The notes: generated by a model from the sequence alone, not told the origin. 64,000 bases of DNA from 9FT-COMBO-48-23 sp963754385 (GCA_963754385.1 CAVWGE010000004.1:186001-250000), one strand, 5' to 3'; shown: positions 1 to 8,761, counted from the first letter of the stretch. A program made the numbers and translations.

Positions 1-93
1 TGCTTCCCAGCTGTGTCTGCCCTCGCCGCAGCCAACGTCCAGAACTCGCTCACCATCCTTAATTCCTATGAGGTCATAGTCGACGGTAAGCAT
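1..93 (-). CDS. SAM-dependent methyltransferase, N-terminal fragment
   Basis: Only the first 31 codons lie in the window; the gene runs off the left edge. The peptide begins MLTVDYDLIGIKDGERVLDV and continues into GCGEGRH, which is the glycine-rich motif I of class I S-adenosylmethionine-dependent methyltransferases (VLDVGCGEG type). An in-frame TGA directly precedes the ATG at 93, so the start is well fixed. The gene lies 60 bp downstream of the ferredoxin gene on the same strand and may be co-transcribed with it. The substrate cannot be guessed from the fragment. Confidence 0.75.
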   Translation of the reverse strand, partial: MLTVDYDLIGIKDGERVLDVGCGEGRHSWEA

Positions 94-153
94 TCAGAAA
101 CGCTCTTTGGATGCTGCTTTGGTTTTCAGCTAATTTATGGGTTTGCGGTTTGG

Positions 154-420
154 TTAAGTAGCTTCCGGAGTTTTGCCCGGATTTTGCTTCTTCCACTTAT
201 CCAGCAGCTGTTCCTTGCTTTCTTTATGAGCTGAGTCAGCAACACAGCAATCTACAGGACAAACCTCGACGCATTTGGAGGACGCAAACCAGCCAACGCA
301 TTCAGTGCATTTAGCGGGGTCGATTTCGTATATCGATGCCCCTTCTTTTATGGCTTGGTTCTTGCATTCCGGCTCACAGGCGCCGCAGCTGATGCATTCA
401 TCGGTGATTTTGTACGCCAT
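154..420 (-). CDS. 2[4Fe-4S] ferredoxin (YfhL-like)
   Basis: Small electron carrier of 88 aa. Near the N terminus lies CISCGACEPEC and, after about 30 residues, a second cluster motif, CTECVGWFASSKCVEVCP, with extra residues between its second and third cysteines. That spacing is typical of the YfhL/Alvin-type 2[4Fe-4S] ferredoxins. The C-terminal extension is lysine-rich (KESKEQLLDKWKKQNPG). A strong ribosome binding site (TAAGGAGGT) lies just upstream of the ATG. It is soluble and cytoplasmic; its redox partner cannot be named from context. Confidence 0.93.
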   Translation of the reverse strand: MAYKITDECISCGACEPECKNQAIKEGASIYEIDPAKCTECVGWFASSKCVEVCPVDCCVADSAHKESKEQLLDKWKKQNPGKTPEAT

Positions 421-504
421 TTGTTAAGTTAACCTCCTTAGATTTTGATATAGTAACTGTTTCTAGTTGATATTGTCCAGATAATGCTCTCTCGGTCAAG
501 GTTT

Positions 505-990
505 TTAAGGCTCCGGGGCAAACTTTCTAATCAGTGCTTTGGCTACATGGTCAGGCACCATCTCCTCAAGGCAGCCTCCTAGCTGTGCCACTTCCTTGAG
601 CAGGCTGGAGCTGAGGAATTGGTATTGCAAGCTGGCCATAAAACATACCAGCTCAAGGTCAGGCGCCAGTTTTTTGTTCATCATCGCCATCTCAAACTCT
701 CGTTCAAAGTCGGAGCTCATCCGCAGCCCTCTGACCATGACCTGTGCGCCTATCTGCTTAGCGAAATCAACGGTAAGGCCGGAGTAAGGTTGGACTCGGA
801 CGTTCTTCAGTTTAGCTACCGCTTGCTGGGCCATCCGCACTCGTTCTTCGGTAGAGAAAAGAAGCCGTTTCTCAGGCCTGTCATAAACGCCAACTACTAA
901 CTCGTCGAATATAGATGCTCCCCGTTGGATGATGTCAAGGTGCCCAAGGGTTAGAGGGTCGAAGCTGCCGGCATAGATAGCGATAGTCAA
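505..990 (-). CDS. coaD: Phosphopantetheine adenylyltransferase
   Basis: Transfers AMP from ATP to 4'-phosphopantetheine to make dephospho-CoA, the penultimate step of coenzyme A synthesis. The 161-aa length is normal for CoaD. The nucleotidyltransferase signature GSFDPLTLGH (residues 8-17, with the TxGH motif) and the C-terminal LSSSLLKE motif are both present. The ATG at 990 overlaps the rsmD stop by 4 bp, giving the widespread rsmD-coaD operon. Expression probably comes from the rsmD promoter at 1565-1592. Confidence 0.96.
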   Translation of the reverse strand: MTIAIYAGSFDPLTLGHLDIIQRGASIFDELVVGVYDRPEKRLLFSTEERVRMAQQAVAKLKNVRVQPYSGLTVDFAKQIGAQVMVRGLRMSSDFEREFEMAMMNKKLAPDLELVCFMASLQYQFLSSSLLKEVAQLGGCLEEMVPDHVAKALIRKFAPEP

Positions 991-1541
991 GATTTAACCT
1001 CCTTGCGGTATATCGAAATGCAGGTATCACCATAACGTTTTTCTTTGATTAGAGATAGGGCATCATAACTTTGCTGGAGTGGAGAACGGGAGGCGTGAGA
1101 TATTACGATTACAGATTTGTCATCTATGACTTTTGAATTAGCCAATTGCATTACAACCTGATTTGTTGAGGAGTCTGAGTAAGGGGGGTCCATAAATACA
1201 ATGTCATATTTGCCGTCAAGAAAGGTAAGGGCTTTAGATACACTGCAGCAATAGACATGAGCTTTTTGCGAAAATCCGACCTTGTTCAAATTCTGCTTAA
1301 TGATAGCACAAGTTTTGGGTTGCTGGTCAACGAAGTCGACCCATTCCGCATCGCGGCTTAAGGATTCGATACCCAGGGCGCCGGTGCCGGCAAACAAATC
1401 TAATGCCCGAGACGGGCGACTGGTGAGTGACGCCAGAATGGAAAATATGGCTTCTCTCACCCTGTCTGTTGTTGGGCGAAGTAAATCGTTCTTGGGCACC
1501 TTCAATTGTTGTCCCTTAGCAATACCACCGGTAATTCGCAT
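987..1541 (-). CDS. rsmD: 16S rRNA (guanine(966)-N(2))-methyltransferase
   Basis: Methylates G966 of 16S rRNA in the assembled 30S subunit. The protein has 184 aa, the family's usual length. It starts MRITGGIAKGQ, has the SAM-binding motif LDLFAGTGALGIESLSR (residues about 48-64) and the catalytic DPPY motif near residue 117 (VFMDPPYSD). It is the first gene of the rsmD-coaD operon and is divergent from the nuo operon. Confidence 0.95.
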   Translation of the reverse strand: MRITGGIAKGQQLKVPKNDLLRPTTDRVREAIFSILASLTSRPSRALDLFAGTGALGIESLSRDAEWVDFVDQQPKTCAIIKQNLNKVGFSQKAHVYCCSVSKALTFLDGKYDIVFMDPPYSDSSTNQVVMQLANSKVIDDKSVIVISHASRSPLQQSYDALSLIKEKRYGDTCISIYRKEVKS

Positions 1542-1564
1542 TGCACGTAATTTTAACCAGCATT

Positions 1565-1592
1565 ATTATACATTGACCTGCTGTTTAGTCAA
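1565..1592 (-). promoter_or_regulatory. Sigma-70-type promoter for rsmD-coaD
   Basis: On the minus strand TTGACT (1592-1587) is followed after 16 bp by TATAAT (1570-1565), about 24 bp upstream of the rsmD ATG. Both hexamers are close to consensus. The call is by eye. Confidence 0.7.
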
Positions 1593-1594
1593 GC

Positions 1595-1624
1595 TTGCTC
1601 TTTTATTTGAACGTGTGTTATACT
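1595..1624 (+). promoter_or_regulatory. Probable promoter of the nuo operon
   Basis: TTGCTC (1595-1600) and an extended -10, TGT-TATACT (1616-1624), are separated by 18 bp and lie about 70 bp upstream of the nuoA start. It is divergent from the rsmD promoter, and the two share about 150 bp. Confidence 0.5.
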
Positions 1625-1695
1625 TTTGGGCGGCATTTTAGTACCCATGAAAAACCTCACTTTTCAGGGTAACTAGATGGTGGGGGCTCGAGTAC

Positions 1696-2067
1696 TTGTT
1701 AGCAGATTTCGGTTACGTCGGGATACTCCTTATCGTAGGTATTCTATTCACAATTACTACGCTTCTTCTGCCTCTGACACTTAGCTTTTTCAAGATTGTA
1801 CCCAGGAAAAGCAATCCAGCCAAGACTTCCACTTATGAATGCGGCATGGAGACTATCGGCAAGACTTGGGTTCAATTCAACTTTCGCTATTACTTCTTTG
1901 CTGTTCTCTTTGTTGTACTCGATGTATTAACTGTTTTTCTGTATCCCTGGGCGGTTAATCTTAAAGGGCTGGGCTTGTTTGGGCTGATTGCGGTAGCTGT
2001 TTTCTTCGTCATCCTTATGGTGGGATATATCTATGCCTGGCTTAAAGGAGCTCTGGAGTGGAAGTAG
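1696..2067 (+). CDS. nuoA: NADH-quinone oxidoreductase subunit A
   Basis: Small membrane subunit of complex I (123 aa, three predicted transmembrane helices). The conserved loop KSNPAKTSTYECGMETIGKTW carries the family cysteine and the acidic residue after helix 1. Translation most likely starts at TTG 1696: the only nearby ATG (1676) is out of frame, and a G-rich Shine-Dalgarno (GGTGGGGG) lies about 10 bp upstream of the TTG. It is the first gene of an 11-subunit nuo operon; its 3' end overlaps nuoB by 10 bp, which suggests translational coupling. Confidence 0.93.
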   Translation: MLADFGYVGILLIVGILFTITTLLLPLTLSFFKIVPRKSNPAKTSTYECGMETIGKTWVQFNFRYYFFAVLFVVLDVLTVFLYPWAVNLKGLGLFGLIAVAVFFVILMVGYIYAWLKGALEWK

Positions 2068-2648
2068 AAAGATACGGGATTGTGTCCCCGAATGAGCTCG
2101 ATATAGCTGAAGGCTTGAAGATTAACTCGCTGATGGCAGCTTCACAGCGGCCTATCTCTGATCCTGACAGGTGGCTTGATGAGGAACTCAGTCGGAATGT
2201 TCTTATTACTACGGTTGACTACGTGGTTGATTGGGCGCGGTCGCGGTCAATATTTCCGCTCATGTTTGGCTTGGCCTGCTGCGCTTTTGAGATGATCGGT
2301 ACGGCAGCTTCGCGCTTTGATATCGCTCGCTTCGGCATGGACATTTTCCGCTGGACGCCGCGCCAGGCTGATTTAATGATTGTTGCCGGAACGCTTACCT
2401 GGAAGATGGCACCGGCAGTAAAACTGGTATATGAGCAGATGGCTGAACCTAAATGGGTGATTGCCATGGGGCAGTGCACCATCAGCGGCGGTCCATTCAG
2501 GGAGTCCTATAGTGTTGTCCCGGGCATCAATCGTATAATTCCAGTTGATGTCTATGTGCCCGGGTGTCCGCCTCGGCCTGAAGGACTGATTCACGGCATA
2601 AGGAAGATACACGAGAAAATCGTCAAGGAGAGCATAAAGAAAGCGTGA
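2058..2648 (+). CDS. nuoB: NADH-quinone oxidoreductase subunit B
   Basis: Peripheral subunit that holds the terminal cluster N2 next to the quinone site. In the 196-aa protein the vicinal cysteines are at residues 74-75 (GLACCAFEM). The further ligands are in GQCTISGG and in PGCPPRPEG. Start is GTG at 2058, inside the end of nuoA; the gene overlaps nuoC by 4 bp. All four N2 ligands are present, so the arm should be redox-active even though no NADH-input subunits are encoded here. Confidence 0.96.
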   Translation: MEVERYGIVSPNELDIAEGLKINSLMAASQRPISDPDRWLDEELSRNVLITTVDYVVDWARSRSIFPLMFGLACCAFEMIGTAASRFDIARFGMDIFRWTPRQADLMIVAGTLTWKMAPAVKLVYEQMAEPKWVIAMGQCTISGGPFRESYSVVPGINRIIPVDVYVPGCPPRPEGLIHGIRKIHEKIVKESIKKA

Positions 2649-3085
2649 CCACAGCCTTAAATGGTGAACACGTAGCCAAGGAAATAACCGAGCTGTTTCC
2701 CGGTGCAATCGTCGCTGCTGACAAGGTGACTGTAGTTGTCACGACCGAGTCTCTTTATCAGGTGGCAGAGTTTCTAAAGAATACGCCAGTGCTTGATTTC
2801 GACTATCTTACCAATCTTACTGCCGTCGACTATGTGGATTATTTTGAAGTTGTTTACCATTTGATCTCGTTGAAACATAACCACAGTTTGGTTTTGAAGA
2901 CCAGGTGTCATGACCGCGACAAGCCTGTAGTGCCTTCGTTGGTCAATCTGTGGCGGTCAGCCGATTTTCAGGAGCGAGAAGCTTATGACCTCATGGGTAT
3001 AATCTTCGATGGTCACCCTAATTTGAAGCGCTTGTTGCTCTGGGAGGGATTTGCTGGGCATCCATTGCGGAGGGATTATCTCTAG
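2645..3085 (+). CDS. nuoC: NADH-quinone oxidoreductase subunit C
   Basis: The 30-kDa-type subunit of the connecting module, 146 aa, not fused to NuoD. The family signature is near the C terminus: FQEREAYDLMGIIFDGHPNL followed by RLLLWEGFAGHPLRRDY. GTG start at 2645 overlaps the nuoB stop. The stop at 3085 is directly followed by the nuoD ATG with no gap, consistent with coupled synthesis of C and D. Confidence 0.95.
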   Translation: MTTALNGEHVAKEITELFPGAIVAADKVTVVVTTESLYQVAEFLKNTPVLDFDYLTNLTAVDYVDYFEVVYHLISLKHNHSLVLKTRCHDRDKPVVPSLVNLWRSADFQEREAYDLMGIIFDGHPNLKRLLLWEGFAGHPLRRDYL

Positions 3086-4189
3086 ATGGCGATAAAAACT
3101 GAGCCTTTTATTCTTAATATGGGTCCGCAGCACCCTTCGACTCACGGTGTCTTTCGTATGAGGGTCACACTCGATGGCGAAGTGATTGTCGATTTGGAAC
3201 CTGTTATCGGTTATTTACATCGGGGTATTGAGAAGCTGGGGGAGAACAGGACGTATACCCAAATCATACCGCTGACCGATAGGCTTGACTATGTAGCCTC
3301 GATGACTAACAACTTTGCCTATGTGCTGGCTGTGGAGAAATTGGCCGGGATAGAGATTCCGGAGCGGGCCGAGTACCTGAGGATTATTATGGCGGAGACA
3401 ATGCGAATTTCCAGCCATCTTATGGCAGTTGGCTTTTTCCTTAATGACCTTGGGGCTATGATGACGCCGGTATTGTATATGTGGCGGGAGAGAGAAAAGC
3501 TTCTGGACCTGTATGAGATGGTTTGTGGTCAGCGGCTTACGTACAATTACATGCGCATAGGCGGCGTCAGCCATGATGTCCCTGAAGAATTTCTGCCAGC
3601 TCTGAAGAAGTTCGTGGCCGAGATGCCGGGGTTTATCGATGAATATGACCAACTTTTGGCTCAGAACGAGATTCTGTTGGTAAGGAGTAAAGGGGTTGGC
3701 ATTTTGCCGAGAGATACCGCCATAAACACCGCAGCCAGCGGCCCGGTGCTTCGAGCCAGCGGTGTGAAATGGGACCTACGTAAGGCTGACCCTTACTCCA
3801 TTTATGACCGCTTTGACTTTGAGGTACCGGTAGGCACTGTTGGTGATAACTATGACCGGTACTGGGTGAGGATGCAGGAGATGAGGCAGAGCGTTCGTAT
3901 TTTAGAGCAGGCGATAGCTCAATTGCCTGAAGGTGAGTTTTGTGTCGGAGTGCCTCATTTGCTGCGGCCGCCGATTGGTGAGGTCTACGGACACATAGAA
4001 GGCCCGAAGGGTGAGCTTGGCTTCTATCTGGTCAGCGATAATTCAATCGCCCCTTATAGATTTCGTATTCGTCCTCCGACACTGATCAATCTGACTGCCT
4101 TGAAGGATATGGTTGTCGGCTGGAAGGTGGCTGACCTGATAATTACATTCGGCAGCATCGATGTCTGCCTGGGGGAGATAGACCGGTAA
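3086..4189 (+). CDS. nuoD: NADH-quinone oxidoreductase subunit D
   Basis: The 49-kDa subunit that, with NuoB, forms the quinone-binding cavity. It is 367 aa, slightly shorter than many NuoD proteins. The N terminus has NMGPQHPSTHGVFRM, with the HPSTHG loop that contacts quinone, and the C terminus ends FGSIDVCLGEIDR, as in the family. Like NuoD in general it lacks the Ni-binding cysteines of the related hydrogenase large subunits. The stop overlaps the nuoH ATG (TAATG). Confidence 0.96.
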   Translation: MAIKTEPFILNMGPQHPSTHGVFRMRVTLDGEVIVDLEPVIGYLHRGIEKLGENRTYTQIIPLTDRLDYVASMTNNFAYVLAVEKLAGIEIPERAEYLRIIMAETMRISSHLMAVGFFLNDLGAMMTPVLYMWREREKLLDLYEMVCGQRLTYNYMRIGGVSHDVPEEFLPALKKFVAEMPGFIDEYDQLLAQNEILLVRSKGVGILPRDTAINTAASGPVLRASGVKWDLRKADPYSIYDRFDFEVPVGTVGDNYDRYWVRMQEMRQSVRILEQAIAQLPEGEFCVGVPHLLRPPIGEVYGHIEGPKGELGFYLVSDNSIAPYRFRIRPPTLINLTALKDMVVGWKVADLIITFGSIDVCLGEIDR

Positions 4190-5298
4190 TGACGCTGCTG
4201 GAACAATTTCAGTTGTGGTTAGGTAGTATCTGGCCGGGTTGGGCAGCCTATATCGTGCCAGGTATAGTCGGCATAGTGATTGTTCTTGGATTTCTAGTGG
4301 TTATGGTTCTTGTATTTATCTGGTATGAACGGCGTCTGCTGGGTCGGTTTCAAGTTCGTCTGGGCCCAAACCGTCTTGGGCCGGAGGGGATTTTTCAGCC
4401 AATCGCCACGGCTGTGAAGATATTGTTGAAGGAAGACATTATACCGGCTAAGGGCGATAAAGTGATTCACTGGCTGGCGCCGGTTATTGTCTTTGTGCCG
4501 GTGTTGATGATTTTTGCTGTTGTACCCTTTGGTCAAAGGGCTATCCTAGCCGACCTCGATGTTGGCATAGTTTATGTAGTAGCAATAAGCTCTATATCTG
4601 CAGTAGGTATATACATGGCGGGTTGGGCATCGAATAATAAGTATGGCTTGATAGCAGCTTTAAGGGTAGTAGCCCAGGTAGTGAGCTATGAGCTGCCGGT
4701 GGTGCTGGCGATTCTGGGTGTGGTATTGATGGCCGGGTCGCTGTCGATGACTCAAATCGTAGCTTCTCAGAATATTCCCTTCCTTATACTGCAGCCTCTT
4801 GGTTTCGTTATCTTTTTCCTCGGCACGGTGGCGGAGATGAACCGGAGTCCGTTTGACCTTCTCGAGGCTGATTCTGAAATAGTTGCTGGTTATCATATCG
4901 AATATTCTGGGATGAAGTTTGCCATGTTTTTCCTCGGTGAATATGGGCATGCTCTGGCTTATTCGTGTATTATTGCTACCCTGTTCCTTGGTGGCTGGCA
5001 AGGGCCGTTGTTGCCGCCGATTTTGTGGTTTCTAATCAAGGTTATGGCAGTGTTTTCGGTTATTGTGTGGATGCGGGCTACTCTGCCCAGGTTGCGTGTT
5101 GACCAGTTAATGGGTTTTGCCTGGAAAGGTCTACTGCCTATGGCGGTAATCAACCTGTTTATCATTGCTGCCGAGGTGCTGTGGCTGTCGGAGATTACGC
5201 CATGGTTAATGGTGGCGGTGAACTTCGTTTTCGCCGGTGTGCTAGTCCTGTTGTGGTCGAGACTGTTTACTTTAGGGGGCGGCCGAGTTGAAGTTTGA
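4189..5298 (+). CDS. nuoH: NADH-quinone oxidoreductase subunit H
   Basis: Membrane subunit (369 aa, about eight helices) that joins the hydrophilic arm to the proton-pumping antiporter subunits. Family motifs are visible: WYERRLLGRFQVRLGPNRLGP near residues 45-65 and the acidic loop AEMNRSPFDLLEADSEIVAGY near residues 212-232, which lines the quinone channel. It overlaps nuoI by 11 bp. Confidence 0.95.
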   Translation: MTLLEQFQLWLGSIWPGWAAYIVPGIVGIVIVLGFLVVMVLVFIWYERRLLGRFQVRLGPNRLGPEGIFQPIATAVKILLKEDIIPAKGDKVIHWLAPVIVFVPVLMIFAVVPFGQRAILADLDVGIVYVVAISSISAVGIYMAGWASNNKYGLIAALRVVAQVVSYELPVVLAILGVVLMAGSLSMTQIVASQNIPFLILQPLGFVIFFLGTVAEMNRSPFDLLEADSEIVAGYHIEYSGMKFAMFFLGEYGHALAYSCIIATLFLGGWQGPLLPPILWFLIKVMAVFSVIVWMRATLPRLRVDQLMGFAWKGLLPMAVINLFIIAAEVLWLSEITPWLMVAVNFVFAGVLVLLWSRLFTLGGGRVEV

Positions 5299-5833
5299 GA
5301 GATACGGAATCGGCATAGCTAAGGGTATGGCGCTAACCTTCAAGCACTTGTTTCGCCCCCCGATTACTGTGCAGTATCCAGAGCAGAAGCTGAATGTCTC
5401 AAGGCGAATAAGAGGCAACGAGCTAGTGTGGTTTCCAGACAAATGTACAGGCTGTGCCACCTGTGCCAAGAGTTGTCCTCAAGGGAATATTGAGATTGTT
5501 ACACATTTAAGTGGCGAGAACAATTATGTGGTTGATAAGTTTGAAGTGGATACCGGACGTTGTATGTTCTGTGGTTTATGTGTTGAGGCTTGCCCCTTTG
5601 ATGCGTTGGCTATGGGACGCAGTTATGAGCGAGCCCAGTACCGGCGGAGAGATGTTATATTGAGCAAAGAACAGCTTCTTATGTCTGATATAAGGCAGCC
5701 CAGTGGTTATTTTCGGCCAAAGATTGAGGCAAGCCTGCCTAAGCAGAGTTTGCTTATCTATTGGGACAGGAAAGAAGGAGGGCAGAAATTGAGCTGGCTG
5801 GGGCTGAGCAAGAAGAGAGGTCGCGGTGTTTGA
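5288..5833 (+). CDS. nuoI: NADH-quinone oxidoreductase subunit I, 2[4Fe-4S]
   Basis: Ferredoxin-like subunit that holds clusters N6a and N6b. The 181-aa protein has two complete motifs, CTGCATCAKSCP and CMFCGLCVEACP, with normal spacing. Start is TTG 5288, inside the nuoH 3' end. With NuoE, F and G missing from the operon, NuoI is the most exposed Fe-S subunit and the likely electron entry point, possibly from a ferredoxin. That last point is inference. Confidence 0.95.
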   Translation: MKFERYGIGIAKGMALTFKHLFRPPITVQYPEQKLNVSRRIRGNELVWFPDKCTGCATCAKSCPQGNIEIVTHLSGENNYVVDKFEVDTGRCMFCGLCVEACPFDALAMGRSYERAQYRRRDVILSKEQLLMSDIRQPSGYFRPKIEASLPKQSLLIYWDRKEGGQKLSWLGLSKKRGRGV

Positions 5834-6311
5834 TATCGTCTTCTGGATACTGGCAGCAGTGACTGTCGGCGCAGCATTGGCTGTCGTTATCTTGCGTGAT
5901 GTCTTTCGGGCGGCTCTTTCACTAGTCCTGCTCTTCTTAACTATAGCCGCTATTTATGTAACTCTTTACGCAGACTTCCTGGCGGTTGTTCAGATTCTTA
6001 TCTATGTAGGGGCTATCTCTATATTGATTATCGTCGCTATCATGCTTACACGCGATGTCTGGCGTGGTAATCCATCAGGTAAGCTGCGCATCCCTGCCTT
6101 GGTAGTGAGCTTGCTGCTTTTAGGGACTATGGTGTTCACTGTGGTGAGTACTAAGTGGGAAACAAGCGGTGAGCCACCTCTGCAGCCGACAACAGCGGCT
6201 ATAGGTTTAAGCCTGTTCGGCGAAGGCGGCTTTATATTGCCTGTGGAAATCACTGCGGTGTTGCTCCTGGCGGCAGTGCTGGGTGCAATAGTGTTGATAA
6301 GGGAGAAATAG
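5826..6311 (+). CDS. nuoJ: NADH-quinone oxidoreductase subunit J
   Basis: Membrane subunit (161 aa, five predicted helices) of the proton-pumping arm. The sequence LYADFLAVVQILIYVGAISILIIVAIMLT (about residues 40-68) contains the conserved helix-3 pi-bulge region of NuoJ. GTG start at 5826 overlaps the end of nuoI; nuoK begins 2 bp after the stop. Confidence 0.94.
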   Translation: MFDIVFWILAAVTVGAALAVVILRDVFRAALSLVLLFLTIAAIYVTLYADFLAVVQILIYVGAISILIIVAIMLTRDVWRGNPSGKLRIPALVVSLLLLGTMVFTVVSTKWETSGEPPLQPTTAAIGLSLFGEGGFILPVEITAVLLLAAVLGAIVLIREK

Positions 6312-6313
6312 AA

Positions 6314-6625
6314 ATGTCAGTTGGACTGGAACATTACCTTGTCTTATCAGCGGTTCTTTTCTCCATCGGTTTGTATGGGGTTCTGGCAAAGCGTAATGCT
6401 GTAGTCATTTTGATGTGCATTGAAATCATGCTCAATGCAGTAAATATCGCTCTGGTTGCTTTTTCCCGTTATGTCGTGCCGATGTTTCTTACCGGGCAAA
6501 TATTTGCCATATTTGTCATAGTGGTGGCTGCGGCTGAGGCTGCCGTTGGTATAGCTATAATAATCGCTATTTACCGTAGTCGCCAATCAGTTGATGTTGA
6601 CAAATTCGACTTGATGAAATGGTAG
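6314..6625 (+). CDS. nuoK: NADH-quinone oxidoreductase subunit K
   Basis: Small Mrp-like membrane subunit, 103 aa, three helices. The two conserved membrane glutamates are in the helices around VILMCIEIMLNAVNI and VVAAAEAAVGIAI. The gene follows nuoJ directly, the usual order. After it comes a small non-nuo gene before nuoL, which breaks the otherwise tight operon. Confidence 0.95.
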   Translation: MSVGLEHYLVLSAVLFSIGLYGVLAKRNAVVILMCIEIMLNAVNIALVAFSRYVVPMFLTGQIFAIFVIVVAAAEAAVGIAIIIAIYRSRQSVDVDKFDLMKW

Positions 6626-6636
6626 TGAGCTAGGAT

Positions 6637-6834
6637 ATGTGGGTTCAGGTTAAGAGTGCACCTAATTTGATAATAGCCGAGATGTGGAAGGAATTCTTCG
6701 AGGGTGAGGGAATACCGACGCGGATTCTGCCTGACCAAGAGAAAAAGCCAAGCAGCGGCGAATTGGCTAGCTACCGTATCCTTGTGTCTCAGGAGAAGGT
6801 GCATGTTGTCGAGGAGGTCTTGAGGAAACTCTAA
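6637..6834 (+). CDS. Small DUF2007-like protein inside the nuo operon
   Basis: A 65-aa cytoplasmic protein: MWVQVKSAPNLIIAEMWKEF, then a core with EGIPTRILPDQ and a C-terminal IRVSQEKVHVVEE-type segment (ILVSQEKVHVVEEVLRKL). The pattern of an alpha-beta domain with 'A..i..llE.egI' and a closing 'V...dae.A..lL' strand-helix resembles DUF2007 (putative signal-transducing protein family), a PII-like fold. It starts 11 bp after nuoK and its stop overlaps the nuoL ATG, so it is certainly co-transcribed. No role in complex I is known to me; a small regulatory or assembly role is a guess. Confidence 0.7.
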   Translation: MWVQVKSAPNLIIAEMWKEFFEGEGIPTRILPDQEKKPSSGELASYRILVSQEKVHVVEEVLRKL

Positions 6835-8750
6835 TGCCGCATCAGGTTCCGTGGCTAATCTTTCTGTTGCCGTTCTTATCCCTTATCATTATCTCCTTTA
6901 TTCTCCGACCTTTCTTTAATAATCGCCCCAAACTCAGTGGTTATGTAACCATTGGAGCTATCGGCATTTCCTTTATCTTTTCCTTGTGGGTGCTGGCTGA
7001 GGTCCTGGCTGCTCCCGGGCATAAGCTGGACATACCCGATATACAGTGGTTGGTGGTCGGTGACCTGAGTATACAGGTTGGGCTGCTAGTCGATTCTCTG
7101 ACTGCTGTAATGCTGGTGGTGGTTAGCTTTGTCAGTTTGGTGATTCAGATTTATTCTCAAGGTTATATGCAAGGTGACCCCGGCTACCATCGCTATTTTG
7201 CCTTTATGTCTCTTTTCACTGCCTGCATGCTGGGACTGGTTATGGCTGATAACCTCGTCTTTCTTTTTCTCTTCTGGGAGGGTGTCGGTTTAGGCTCATA
7301 TCTTCTTATCGGTTTTTGGTTTCATCGGCCTGCTGCTGCTAATGCAGCCAAAAAAGCTTTCATAGTTACCCGCTTTGGTGACTTCGGCTTTCTAGCTGCC
7401 ATTCTTTTACTTTTTTACAATACGGGAACATTCAATATCGGGGAACTGCATGGCTTAGCTGTTGCCGGCACTCTAGCTGGGACTACTTTAACCTGGGCAG
7501 CCCTCGGCATTTTCTCCGGTGCAGTGGGCAAGTCAGCGCAGTTCCCGTTGTACGTATGGTTGCCTGATGCCATGGAAGGCCCGACGCCTGTCAGCGCTTT
7601 GATACACGCGGCAACGATGGTGGCTGCCGGAGTCTTTCTGGTGGCTCGTTTCTTCCCACTGTTCGAGCATTCCCAGATGGCTTTAACTACAGTGGCCGTC
7701 ATCGGTGGTTTTACAGCTATTTTTGCTGCCAGCATGGGACTGGTGATGACCGATATCAAGCGTGTCCTGGCTTATTCAACTATAAGCCAGCTAGGCTATA
7801 TGATGCTTGGTCTGGGTGTTGGTGGCGTTGCCGTCGGCATCTTTCACCTGTTCAATCATGCTTTCTTTAAAGCTCTCCTGTTTCTTGGTGCCGGCAGCGT
7901 TAACCATAGCACGGGAACTTTTGACATGCGGGAGATGGGTGGTCTGCGCAAGGCAATGCCATGGACTTATATTACCTTCCTTATCGCTTCATTGAGTATT
8001 GCCGGTATCTGGCCGCTTGCCGGCTTCTGGAGCAAAGATGAAATCCTGGTATACTCCTTCACCAATAATCCGATACTGTTCTACGTGGCTATGATTACCG
8101 TATTTATGACGGCTTTCTACATGTTCAGAGCCGTATTTCTTACCTTCGGCGGCGAGTACAAAGGAGGAGCCGCATCAAGCCACAGCGGTCATAAAGGCGG
8201 AAAGCTTCACGAATCATCGATGGTGATGGTTGTTCCTATGGTAATTCTGGCTGTTTTGTCGGTTGTTTCTGGATGGCTCAATGTTACCGGCTCATTCAGC
8301 CAGTTTCTAGGTCATGTTAGAAATGGTGAATCACTTGGTTTTGTTGCAGGTTTCTTCGGTATTCTGGCACATCCGCTGCCTTTAATGTCGTTATTGGTGG
8401 CTGGTCTGGGTATCTTCCTGGCTTACGCCATGTACAGCGCTAAGTGGCTGTCGGCTGAAGCTGTGGGCAGGGTTTTCAAGCCTTTTTACACTTTGCTTTG
8501 TCGAAAATACTGGTTTGATGAGCTTTATGAGAGAGTAATTGTGGTCAGGGTTCTGGTCGATGGTATTTTTCGGGCGCTCAGCGTCTTTGACTCGCGTGTT
8601 GTTGATGGCGCGGTGAACGGTGTCGCCATCGGCACTGGTGAGGCAAGTGGAGTTATGCGGCGGGCGCAGACAGGGCAATTCCAGGTCTATGGCATAGCTA
8701 TCGCCATAGGCGTGATAGCAATCGCGGTCTGTTTTTACCTATTTGGTTGA
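6834..8750 (+). CDS. nuoL: NADH-quinone oxidoreductase subunit L
   Basis: Distal antiporter-like proton pump, 638 aa with about sixteen membrane helices. The TM5 glutamate lies in LFLFWEGVGLGSYLLIGFW; the helix-7 lysine in GKSAQFPLYVWLPDAMEGPTP; further conserved sequence is in SALIHAATMVAAGVFL and GFWSKDEIL. The long C-terminal amphipathic helix and last membrane segment are retained. It overlaps the DUF2007-like stop by one base. Confidence 0.96.
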   Translation: MPHQVPWLIFLLPFLSLIIISFILRPFFNNRPKLSGYVTIGAIGISFIFSLWVLAEVLAAPGHKLDIPDIQWLVVGDLSIQVGLLVDSLTAVMLVVVSFVSLVIQIYSQGYMQGDPGYHRYFAFMSLFTACMLGLVMADNLVFLFLFWEGVGLGSYLLIGFWFHRPAAANAAKKAFIVTRFGDFGFLAAILLLFYNTGTFNIGELHGLAVAGTLAGTTLTWAALGIFSGAVGKSAQFPLYVWLPDAMEGPTPVSALIHAATMVAAGVFLVARFFPLFEHSQMALTTVAVIGGFTAIFAASMGLVMTDIKRVLAYSTISQLGYMMLGLGVGGVAVGIFHLFNHAFFKALLFLGAGSVNHSTGTFDMREMGGLRKAMPWTYITFLIASLSIAGIWPLAGFWSKDEILVYSFTNNPILFYVAMITVFMTAFYMFRAVFLTFGGEYKGGAASSHSGHKGGKLHESSMVMVVPMVILAVLSVVSGWLNVTGSFSQFLGHVRNGESLGFVAGFFGILAHPLPLMSLLVAGLGIFLAYAMYSAKWLSAEAVGRVFKPFYTLLCRKYWFDELYERVIVVRVLVDGIFRALSVFDSRVVDGAVNGVAIGTGEASGVMRRAQTGQFQVYGIAIAIGVIAIAVCFYLFG

Positions 8751-8761
8751 GGTAGAGTGAT

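Noticed and set aside
13..234. Plus-strand open frame at the left edge
   Set aside because: It overlaps the methyltransferase start and the ferredoxin gene on the other strand, both with clear motifs.
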